From: Endomychus coccineus
Lineage: Eukaryota; Arthropoda; Insecta; Coleoptera; Endomychidae
Assembly: GCA_958510875.1 (NCBI GenBank)
Contig: OY294068.1
Span: 161,298,388 to 161,362,387 of the forward strand
Direction of reading: 5' to 3'
Length of the DNA: 64,000 nucleotides
The notes under the pieces are model-generated. The model saw nothing but the letters and a program-made list of their open reading frames with translations. It made no database searches and had not been told where the DNA came from. Shown in pieces: positions 56,046-64,000 of this stretch. A program made the position numbers and the translations under genes. Every line of letters starts with the position of its first letter. Positions within the stretch are counted from its first letter, which is position 1.

Positions 56046-56104
56046 AATCGGTAGCTCTGTTGGTAGAGCCATCTAGAGATCGCAGGTTCGAATCCTGCAC
56101 GAGG
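56046..56104 (+). repeat. tRNA-like head, probably of a SINE
   Basis: It contains an A-box-like TAGCTCTGTTGG (56,052) and a perfect B-box GGTTCGAATCC (56,086), with a GCAGG/CCTGC T-arm stem. The anticodon arm is too short for a tRNA and the 5' acceptor strand does not pair with the 3' end, so it is not a functional tRNA gene. Confidence 0.5.
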
Positions 56105-56559
56105 ATAAACTTTTTTTGGAATTTGAATACCTTAACCTTATCTGCACGCCACGAATTGTCTACATTGAGACATATTACAGACACCTTTTCAAAAAACACA
56201 TAAAACACTCTAATCATCATAGAAACACTAAAGTGACTACTATAGTTCCTACAACTAGCGCGGTGCCATCTTCAAAATGTATCAATAAAAATGAAAGATC
56301 TTAAAATGTAGTCAAAATAAGAGGCAAGTAACACTAACAAGTTGGGTTTTGGTGGTTTGAATATGGGGAAATAGATTGCTGGAATTGAATAATTGAAATA
56401 GGATAATAGGTTACAGTGAATCAGGTAATTAGAAAATTTTAACGCGGAGATTTACTAGGAAGGTACAAGTAAGTGGATTACGGCAAATTTCATGTTATCA
56501 AGACATCAAAAGGAATGTTTTAGTATGAGTCTGATTGATCTTTTAAAATTTTATTATCG

Positions 56560-57320
56560 TTATTTTTGATACCTTTGAATACTTCTATTGATTCTAGTGT
56601 GTTTAGTTTGAAATTTTTACTCTAATAATGCAAAATTTTAACTCCATCTAAATTTCGAAAAGTGTGCCCTGATTCCAAAATGTGAAGGGAGAAAGGTGAA
56701 TCTGCTTTATTGGGCTCAAAACATCGAAAATGTTCCTTACATCTAATTTCTGTATCACGACTTGATCTACCAATTTAATAGTTATCAGACTCTGAATTGG
56801 CTAATTTATACACTCCAGTTCAATCAATTAATTTGAATATAATTCTTCAGTCGAGTTATCTGGATACAATGGAAGTAAAAAGGCTCAATGTATCATTGAA
56901 TTGTAAGCTGCTAATTTGTGACTACTGGGACTAAAAAAGAAACATGTGGATGTAGGTTTTCTATCAATCTTGAAACTGATGATATTATGATGGTGCGTGA
57001 GGGTAAAAACTGGGAAATTCATTTTGATAATTCTCTGTTCCTAAATTGGAATTAATATTATGATGAATATTGTAATGAATGATGGGAAACACTCAGTCGT
57101 CGTAATGTACCTTCGGAGAAAGGTAAAACATCATCTACGTATCTAAACCATCAATGAATATGTTTTTAGCTAGAGGGAAACTCGTTATAGTTTCTTCAAT
57201 ATAAGACATGAACATATCTGCAAAATGAGGAATTAATGGGGATCACATAGCCAACCCATTATTTTGTGAAAAATTCATCATTAAATTGACAAAAATTTTA
57301 GCTAAAGCAAAGATTAAAAA
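56560..57320 (-). pseudogene. Penelope-like reverse transcriptase relic (left, inverted half)
   Basis: The RT palm motif YVDD is intact (FRYVDDVL), preceded by GLAM..PL-type motif A/B sequences and AKNIFI. Frameshifts occur near 57,290 and 57,160 and many stops follow. The reverse orientation relative to the GIY-YIG half is the notable point. Confidence 0.75.
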
Positions 57321-57479
57321 CTTGTTCTACCTCGGTTTTTATTGGGGGATTCGTACGTGATTTGTGATCAACATTTTATATTCATGGGGAAGAACATATA
57401 GGAGCATATTTGAAATATCGAAAGAAATAATTTTAAAAGTTAGCTTCAAACTCCAAAAAAATAAATTGTCTAATATTCA

Positions 57480-57860
57480 ATGCTACAGATAAAACGAATA
57501 ATTTTGATAAGCCTAGAGTGTATGAATTAGGCTATTCAGAGTGTGGTATCTTTTACACTGGTAGATCAAGTCGTATATAAAAATATTGGAACATTTTCGA
57601 TATTTCAGACTCAATACAACAGATTCGTCTTCCTCCAATCATATTTCAACAACAGGGCACACTTTTCCAGATTTGGATGAAGTCAAAATTTTGCATAATC
57701 AGAGTAGAAGTTTTGAATTAGACACACTAAAATCAGTAGAAATTTTCAATAACGATAGTAAAATTTTAAAAGATCAATTGAACTTGTATTACACCATTCA
57801 TTTCGATGTCTTGATAAACACAAAATTCTCCGTAATCCACTTAATTTCACCTTCTTAGTA
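57480..57860 (+). pseudogene. Penelope-like GIY-YIG endonuclease end (right half)
   Basis: GIFYTGRSSRI contains the GIY-like (GIF) and YTG phrases, followed after a stop by EHFRYFR with the Arg/Glu region, then S..NHISTTGHTFPDLDEVKI, typical of Penelope endonucleases. One in-frame TAA lies near 57,577. The family nicks target DNA to prime reverse transcription. Confidence 0.75.
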
Positions 57861-58009
57861 AATCTCCGCCTTAAATTTTTCTGATTACCCTGTTAACTAT
57901 ACCCTTTTATTCTATCTCAATTATCCGATCCCAGCTATGTATTTCCCCAGATTCAAACCGGAACCCCTCACTTGTTACTTGTATCTTATTCTGACTATAA
58001 ATAACTTAA

Positions 58010-58185
58010 TATCTTTCATATTTATTCATACATTAATATTGTTTTGGGGATGAGATGCTAGTTGTCGAAACAACATTCATATTAGTGTTTCTATAATACA
58101 GAAGATAAAAAACAAAGTAGAGTATGTTATTATATCAATATTATAAATTATCACAAAGTAACAGCTTTCATCATTACTATTACAG
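58010..58185. other. Intron sequence
   Basis: TAGTTGTCGAAACAACATTC near 58,051 is a short hairpin of the kind found at Penelope ends. Nothing else. Confidence 0.4.
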
Positions 58186-58189
58186 TTAC

Positions 58190-58372
58190 CTTTGGTGGAA
58201 TGTCCCCGGGAAAATCCCTCACAGGAAAATCTACGTCGATATTATCTATCTTTGAATGACAGCTTGGAGGGAATTTCGATGTATCACGTTTCTGAAGTAT
58301 GCCACCTCGAACACTCATAGTTGCTCTCCCTTTGAGAGGTCTGGTTAAAGGATATTCAGTTCCCTGATAGAT
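58190..58372 (-). CDS. Right gene, exon 2 visible
   Basis: Reverse strand: acceptor AATTTTGTAG, donor CCAAAG|GTAACTG, 183 bp, phase 0 at both ends. It encodes IYQGTEYPLTRPLKGRATMS, VRGGILQKRDTSKFPPSCHS, then an acidic KIDNIDVDFPVRDFPGDIPPK tail (shown in pieces). Good splice sites, an uninterrupted frame and phase agreement with the flanking exons make it a real exon. The Pro- and Asp-rich character continues in the next exon. Function unknown. Confidence 0.8.
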
Positions 58373-58399
58373 CTACAAAATTCCAATTATGAACCTTAC

Positions 58400-58660
58400 T
58401 AAACGTATTAGTTATTAAATATCAATATAAATATTCATTATAGACCTATTTCAATGCTATCAACGCCAGGAAATATTCGAGATTATTATAACCGGATTTT
58501 TTCTCACAATTTAAGAATGTCATTTTGGAATCTCAGCATATCGAGAGCGATCTGTGTTGACCAATTTAGTCTCATTTGTTCAGAACATGTATGATGCTAT
58601 GAACATAACATATAGTTAAGTCGTCCTGCAATTGAGCTACACTTAAAATGATATTTTTTC
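58400..58660. other. Intron sequence
   Basis: No features before the terminal repeat of the nuclease-encoding element. Confidence 0.4.
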
Positions 58661-59019
58661 CACATCTCTATTTTATGATTGATATTCATGTTTTTTGTGT
58701 CGCTGATCACGAATATGGGGGTTAAAAAATCGTAGACCCATGGTGTTCCGTGGCCGTTTTTTCAAGTTTTCGTCGTTTTTGGCAATTTAAAGGAAAACAA
58801 CACATTTAATCGACTAAATTGACTGTTGATAAAATCAACAAAATTCTTAGAGAAGAGGCGTCTGGCTTTCTAACCCTGGATCGTGGACCTCCCACATATC
58901 TTTAGAAAAAAATAGCGCGAGATAAAAAAAACGCAATAAAAATACAAACCTACTCAAAATCCGAGCATCGGTAAAGTAGATTTCAAAAAAAAAATAATTT
59001 TTCAATTTCAGGATACATT

Positions 59020-60159
59020 TTTATCAAATGTAAATAATAAAAAACAATTCATAGATTTACTTCTTCAACAGAAAATGGTAATCAGATTTTTAGAGCTTTG
59101 TGTGATGCAGATGCATTAATTGTAAACACGGCTATAGAATTAAGTGAAAAAAATTCAAACAAAAATATTGTTATAGTGGCCGAAGATACTGATGCTCTAG
59201 TTTTATTAACTCAATTAACAGATTTAAAAAATATAAAAAAAACCATTTATTTTCAAAAACCAGAGAAAACCGTTAAAGGTATAACAAAACCAGCGGAATA
59301 TTATCATCAAAATTCCTTCATTTATAGTCATATCAAATCTTTCATTTGTTTTTTCCATGCCTTTAGTGGATGCGACACAACATCCGCTATTAACAGGCAT
59401 GGTAAAAAAAAATTTCAATGTCAATTTTTCACCTAATGATTTAAAGGAATTTTATAAAACTGAGTCAGATGTTGAGAAATTATTCAGAACTGGTAGACGT
59501 ATTTTATATCAATTCTATGCTCCTAAATTACAGAAAAAAAAATTGAGAACCTCGGCCACTTACGCTTTATCTGTTATACCAATAGAGCTCAAAAGTCGGC
59601 ATGTGAACTTGAATGTTTGTCACCAACTGATGATGCAACCAAATTACACATTTTACGTGTTTGTTATTAGGTGCAGCTTTGGATAGGCAATGATACCATT
59701 GACCCAACCAAATGGGGTTGGAAAACTACAGAGAATATTTTCGAGCCTATTAAAACATGTAAAGAAGCTGCACCCAAAAATCTGCTAAAAATTATTTCAC
59801 GTGGTTGCAAAGTCAGTTGCAGTGGCAAATGTTCTTGTAAGAAAGTAGGTATACCATGCACAATTCTATGTAAGCACTGTGGGGGTAAAGACTGTGCAAA
59901 TAGCACTGAACCGGAAGTTACATTATCAGATGATAATGAATTTGCAATAACTGACGATGTCGACGTCGATGATGATGATGATGATGATGATGATGATCGT
60001 AATGATAATGATAACAGTAATGTAATTCCTTCATCAGAAGTAAATAATAATCAAGAACCTGAGAGTGATTTTGAAAATGATAACGATAATATCAATAATG
60101 ATCATATCACATCAGCAACTTGCTACGAAAGTGATGAAGAAACTAAGGATATGACATAA
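59020..60159 (+). pseudogene. PIN/FEN1-like nuclease with Cys-rich (CXC-like) domain, broken
   Basis: After an acceptor-like TTTTTCAATTTCAG (59,012-59,025), blocks read: NKKQFIDLLLQQK; ALCDADALIVNTAIELSEKN; IVIVAEDTDALVLLTQL (about 59,170-59,220), with Asp residues placed as in FEN1/PIN nucleases; then FFHAFSGCDTTSAI (about 59,350-59,390), like the GCD/GDY motif. A damaged helical region follows, SPTDDATKLHILRVCY, a TAG where relatives read Gln, then QLWIGNDT, WGWK, and a Cys-rich module CSGKCSCKKVGIPCTILCKH with CGGKDCAN (59,815-59,900). An acidic Asp-run tail encoded by a (GAT)n ends it. Frameshifts occur near 59,080, 59,410 and 59,600. Homologous uncharacterised proteins are widespread in arthropods; I infer a transposition-related nuclease. 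Confidence 0.7.
59967..59998. repeat. (GAT)n microsatellite in coding
   Basis: Ten GAT triplets encode the poly-Asp tail. Confidence 0.9.
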
Positions 60160-60819
60160 TCAGACTCGACTACGACTGATAATGAAGGAAGCATTGCGCC
60201 TAAATAGCGTGAAGTATAAGCATTACATAGTATGATGTTATAGGTTGTTAGTTTATTAATGATAAGAATTAATTGTTATTTATCTCAAATAATAAAATCT
60301 GCCATGTACAAATGTATTATTGATAACTCTATTTTTTCTAAATAAGAAAGAAACAATACATAATATATATAACAATGTCACTCATAATTAAATCTATTTT
60401 TTTTTCAAAATTTTTCTATCACCAAAAAAAATACAGAAATTATTATTATTATAATTATTTTTCAATTCGTCAATAATAAAATTCATGTTTATTATTAGTT
60501 AATTGATTATTAGAATTACACATAAGATACTACCATTGACTAGAAAATAAAGTTCTCAGAGGAAAATTTGTATTACGAGATTTAATTTTTATTTGATCGA
60601 AAAAAAACACAAAATGGGCCTTATATCAGGCTTCGAATAACTTAGAAACTTCTAATTTCTCTACAACTTTACTTACCACTGTTTAGTCGATAAAATGGCT
60701 ATTTTTGGGTCAAAAATGGTCAATATCTCCGAACGCCATGGGTCTACGATTTTTAAACCCCCATATTCGTGATCAGCGATCCAAAAAACATAAAAATCAA
60801 TCATGAAATAGAGAGGGTT

Positions 60820-61235
60820 TCGGAGGGTTTTGCCCATCCAACCATCTTTCTCAATTTAGAGAAACTTGATGTAATGCAACACTATTTCACGATAACTTCA
60901 GAAATATCCTCTCACTATAAGTAGTATATAGTTCGTAGGAAATATTGTAATCGAATCAAAAAAATTTCACAAGAGGGTGAGAATAAATTGAAAATGATTC
61001 AAAACATCCTCGAAAACTTGTTGCCAGGCAATACTCACGTGAGCTCGGAGTGCAACAAGTTTCAGAAAATATGTGAAGAAATATTTTCGGATTCAACGAA
61101 CTGTTGCGTGGTATTCTGTAGATTATATAATTAACCATAAATAAAGCCAATAGCAATCACAAATTTCACATGGTTATCATGTGTAGATATAGTCGAGGAA
61201 ATGAGGAAATGAAGCAGAAAAGTTCGAAAAAATAA
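60820..61235. other. Non-coding; short repeat B copy
   Basis: Positions 60,900-60,960 resemble the CTCACTATAAGTAG...ATATTGTAATCG end of repeat B (compare 10,120-10,175). Nothing else seen. Confidence 0.4.
60900..60960 (-). repeat. Interspersed repeat B, short copy 4
   Basis: Only the terminal hairpin-bearing part matches. Confidence 0.45.
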
Positions 61236-61239
61236 TCGG

Positions 61240-62810
61240 CTGAGCCAATTTTGATAATTTTTTTTAATCGATTCATGAAATGATTAAGGAAAGATGTTAC
61301 CATTTTTTATTCTTCCAATGTACATTTTAGCGTTTTTACAGAGTTAATTTTTAAGAGATAAAATATTGAAAATGTTGATAAAATGGCTAAATATAGTCAA
61401 AATAGGCCACAATTTCTTACTCGGGGGTTTTTGGGGTTGCTGATCATGATTCCGGTGCCAGATTCAAACTACGCCGCCCCTGAGGCTCAGGACATCCTGG
61501 TACTATCGTCGTCTCCAGGGAATTCGCAGAAATACCTTCTGCAACGGAAAGAAACCTGTTAGGAAGGTTCTCTTGAACATACGGGTCATGACCATGAACC
61601 TAAATAGTCACCTGGTGGTCAAGATACCCTGATGACCTAAGTTATTTCCATGGATTGTTTTCAATATGTTCTGAAATGCAACCAAATTCGTCTCTCGGGA
61701 GTTTTTCGGGGCTGCTGAACGCGATTCCGGTGAAAATTAATTTAAAATTCCTTTCCCGTTTCGGACTTCCTTTAATTGAGCAATGTAATTAAGAAGGTTT
61801 GAGTTTTAAGATATGGTTATTGTTTTTTTTTTTGAAACTTATCTTTTTTTGCATAACTAGTAATAAAGAACAATGTTCTCGAAAATTTCAACATTTTTGC
61901 CATTAAAATAGAAAATATTTCACTATTAGTTTTTTTCGGATTAGAAAAATTCAATCAAGTTTCATTGTAGTGCAAACGATATTTTTTTAATTCTTTGTTG
62001 TAGATATCACAGATCTGTTCACCAGATGCTTCGGCGATTGGTCCGAACTCCAGAAAAGTTATCAGCGATCCGAAAAACCCGGAGAGACGAATTTGATTTT
62101 ATTACAGAGCATATTAAAGAGACTACCAGGAGAAGACCTAGATAATTGGGATATCCTGACCACCAGGTCACTATTGAGTGTCATGGTCATGACCCGTATG
62201 CTCAAGAAAACCTCCCTAACAGTTTTCATTCCTTTGCAGAAGGTATTTCTACTGATTCCCTGGATACGACGATTTTACCAGGATGTCCTGAGCCCCAGGT
62301 GCATCGTAGTTCAAATCTGGCACCGGAATGGTGTTCAGCGGCCCCAAAGACCCCCGAGATACAAATTTAATTGCATTTCAGAGCATATTGAGAATCAATC
62401 CATAGAAATGACATAGGTCATCAGGTTATCCTGACCACCAGGTTACTATTGAGTGTCATGGCTATGACCAGCAACCTCCACAGAACCCCCTCAATAAGTT
62501 TCACTCCAGTGCAAAAGATATTTTCACGAATTTCCTGAAGACGACGATAGTACCAGGATGTCCTGAGCCCCAGGTGCGTCGTAGTTCAAATCTGGCACCG
62601 AAATCGTGATCAGCGAACCCAAAAATCTCCGGGTGAGAAATTTTGCCTATATTTGGACATTCTTTCACACTTTCATTCAAAAAGATGCATTTTCCTCTGT
62701 AGAAATGCTAACATGCACATTGGAAGAATAAAAAACGGTAACATTCTCTGTAAATGACTTCATGAACATACATTGAAAAAAATAATAATAAAATGGTTGC
62801 AATTTTTTGT
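61240..62810. mobile_element. Foldback element with ~300-bp units, one left and two right
   Basis: Outer arms match from about 61,250 (TTTTTTATTCTTCCAATGTACATTTTAGCG at 61,302) to about 62,790 (its inverse near 62,705-62,740). Units contain TTGGGGTTGCTGATCATGAT, CCGGTGCCAGATT, AACTACG, GGCTCAGGACATCCTGGTAC, TATCGTCGTC, CACCTGGTGGTCAGGATA and CTCGGGAGTTTTTCGGG. One unit lies left (61,425-61,730) and two inverted units lie right (62,055-62,340 and 62,340-62,620). No protein is convincing; frames at 62,093-62,416 are units read through. It lies in an intron of the right gene. Confidence 0.85.
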
Positions 62811-62814
62811 CGCT

Positions 62815-62935
62815 CAGCTCTCGGACTATAATGTTTGAAAGAGGCCAAAACATACAAAAATTACAAAAATTGAAAATTTCTGTTGGTTTTTAGAAACGTC
62901 AAACCATAATCTTGTTGAAATAAATAAAATTATCG
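62815..62935. other. Intron sequence
   Basis: Short non-coding stretch. Confidence 0.4.
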
Positions 62936-62938
62936 TAC

Positions 62939-63086
62939 CACTCCATCTCTTCCTTTGATCAAATTATCCGGTTCTGTATTTATTTCAGGACCCCATTGCT
63001 CCAAGAAATGACCTACTCTAGTAACTCTTTGAAGGGGACTGGTGACGGTGTGATCTCCACCACAATAACGATTAATAAACTCTTTG
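62939..63086 (-). CDS. Right gene, exon 1 visible
   Basis: Reverse strand: acceptor TTCCATTTGTTTTAG, donor GGAGTG|GTACGA, 148 bp. The first base completes an upstream codon; then KEFINRYCGGDHTVTSPLQR, VTRVGHFLEQWGPEINTEPD and NLIKGRDGV, ending in phase 0. That matches the phase-0 start of the exon at 58,372. At least one earlier exon must exist, either beyond the window or undetected at 63.1-64.0 kb. The sequence is soluble-looking, with no signal or membrane segment. Not recognised. Confidence 0.75.
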
Positions 63087-63089
63087 CTA

Positions 63090-63885
63090 AAACAAATGGA
63101 AAATTCCACATACAATAGTTTGAAGAAGTTATCCATCAAATCTATACTGATCTTTAGTGCTTCATTATTATTTTTATGACTGTTGAATTTGAAGATAACA
63201 ACATTCCAAGGAACAAATAGTGTAGCAATTCAAAAACGCAAAATAGGCAAATCAACGGCGATAATGGTACTAGCTTTTGGGATCTGTACGTGCTATTAGA
63301 ACTGTGTGATAAGATCATGGGAGAAAATTCCACTATTGAGGCCTCTATGATGGCAACCATTGATGGGGATCATCATGGTACACTTTCTGGTCCACTCATA
63401 CTCTGGTCTTCGATGAATTGGTCTTGAGATTGACGCAACTAGGCCACGATACCAGTTACTCGATTGTAGAAATTTATTGGATTTGCCATCCTTTTACAAT
63501 TTGTATAGGCCAAGAATGGATCATCATATTATTGCTGTGCTTGAAACAAAGCCGTCCGGAGTATTTGACAACTTTATGCGAATGTTCCTTCCCGACTTTT
63601 AAATTCACTTCCAAAAATTGTCCCAACAATATCATAACAGGATACTGGAAGGCGAAATTCTTGGCTACTATTGCACCGTTTGATCAAAATGTCAGAGAAA
63701 ATATTCCCTGAAGTCTGTATGGTCTATTTGAAGTTTTGAAACATTCATCCAAGGTACACCAAACACAAATTTCCATCATCAAATTTTATTAATTACTAGG
63801 AGGTTCGTCGTTCGTGAAAGCCGATCAAGAGCGCAATTCAGCTCTCAAAAAATTTCTTTTATGAAACATGGGCGGTCGCTTGTGT
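63090..63885. other. No exon found; unidentified open frame
   Basis: A 97-codon plus frame at 63,418-63,711 and an overlapping frame reading MDHHIIAVLETKPSGVFDNF suggest a decayed mobile-element protein that I cannot assign. Confidence 0.3.
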
Positions 63886-63887
63886 TG

Positions 63888-64000
63888 TACGAGGGCGAAG
63901 TGAAAAGTCTATTTGGTTAAAACTTATTTCATTTCTCAACATAATCTTCTTGTTGCCCGATACACTCCATCCAACGTTTTTCTAATTTTTCGATCCCTTC
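63888..64000 (-). pseudogene. Mariner 3' end, cut by the window edge
   Basis: CGAGGGCGAAGTGAAAAGTC at 63,890, beside TA, matches the terminal repeat at 19,993. The reverse strand then reads EGIEKLEKRW-like and ECIGQQEDYVEK-like text, the mariner C-terminus, continuing beyond the window. Same subfamily as the split copy at 20-22 kb. Confidence 0.7.

Larger units (their letters stand above)
56305..58005. mobile_element. Head-to-head Penelope-like element with inverted ends
   Basis: A sequence of about 150 bp (GTCAAAATAAGAGGCAAGTA ... GCGGAGATTTAC, 56,310-56,460) is inverted at 57,855-58,003. The left half reads as Penelope RT on the minus strand: QNNGLAM-like TKNNGLAM, PHFADMFMSYIEETITSFPL, and FRYVDDVLPFSEGT at about 57,155-57,110. 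The right half reads as the GIY-YIG end on the plus strand: VYELGYSECGIFYTGRSSRI, then EHFRYFR, HISTTGHTF, KILHNQ and LKSVEIF (57,515-57,790). The two halves face away from a junction at about 57,320-57,480. Both are broken by stops. Confidence 0.8.
58666..60813 (+). mobile_element. DNA element with hinge-bearing inverted repeats and a nuclease-like gene
   Basis: CTCTATTTTATGATTGAT...TTTTTTGTGTCGCTGATCAC, then GAATATGGGGGTT and CGTAGACCCATGG (58,666-58,752) is inverted at 60,727-60,813. Looser similarity reaches about 150 bp inward. The element is 2,148 bp and encodes a FEN1/PIN-like domain plus a Cys-rich domain. No clear target duplication was found. The terminal repeat contains the hinge sequence that also punctuates the foldback elements. 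It lies in an intron of the right gene on the opposite strand. Confidence 0.8.

Noticed and set aside
56046..56104. Functional tRNA gene
   Set aside because: The anticodon arm is too short and the acceptor stem does not pair.
62093..62416. Frames of 107 and 74 codons at 62.1-62.4 kb
   Set aside because: They read through the repeated units of the foldback element.

Overview
The window is AT-rich, intron-bearing eukaryotic DNA with one 200-base assembly gap (36,375-36,574). The mix of mobile elements is typical of an arthropod and most likely an insect. It includes Jockey-type and R1-like LINEs, Penelope-like elements with GIY-YIG domains, several Tc1/mariner families, hAT elements, pogo relics, a Crypton-type tyrosine recombinase and many foldback/MITE elements. 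There is no bacterial-style operon, no rRNA and no CRISPR. I cannot name the species.

Host genes: two spliced genes can be partly read, both on the minus strand. The right-hand gene has four exons with matching phases (63,086-62,939; 58,372-58,190; 54,028-53,699; 48,910-48,707) that together give 287 visible residues of an unrecognised, proline- and basic-rich protein. Introns of 4-5 kb between them are packed with transposons. Further candidate 3' terminal exons lie at 44.9-44.6 kb and 43.9 kb. The left-hand gene shows its last two exons (3,758-3,649 and 3,417-3,266), joined by a codon that is split correctly across the intron. I do not recognise either product.

Layout: 1-10 kb holds mariner, LINE, hAT and pogo relics around the left gene. 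10-14 kb holds a Jockey LINE and a 1.08-kb foldback. 14-20 kb is mostly uncharacterised. 20-23.6 kb holds a mariner split by a 1.6-kb foldback that carries a zinc-finger-like gene fragment, then a Crypton recombinase relic. 24-33 kb holds Penelope and LINE pieces. 36.8-43.6 kb holds two well-delimited DNA transposons: a hAT with 8-bp target duplications and a nested MITE, and a mariner with 72-bp inverted repeats. 45-51 kb holds LINE, mariner and Penelope pieces. 51.8-63 kb is the intron territory of the right-hand gene, with foldbacks, nested MITEs, a head-to-head Penelope and an element encoding a FEN1/PIN-like nuclease plus a Cys-rich domain.

The most interesting pattern is a short 'hinge' sequence, roughly GTTTTTGGGGTCGCTGAT followed by CACGAAT. 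It recurs many times. It lies in both terminal inverted repeats of the nuclease-encoding element (58.67-60.81 kb) and also separates the tandem units in the arms of otherwise dissimilar foldback elements (12.7-13.8 and 61.2-62.8 kb). This suggests an autonomous element with a family of foldback dependants, a hypothesis that can be tested.
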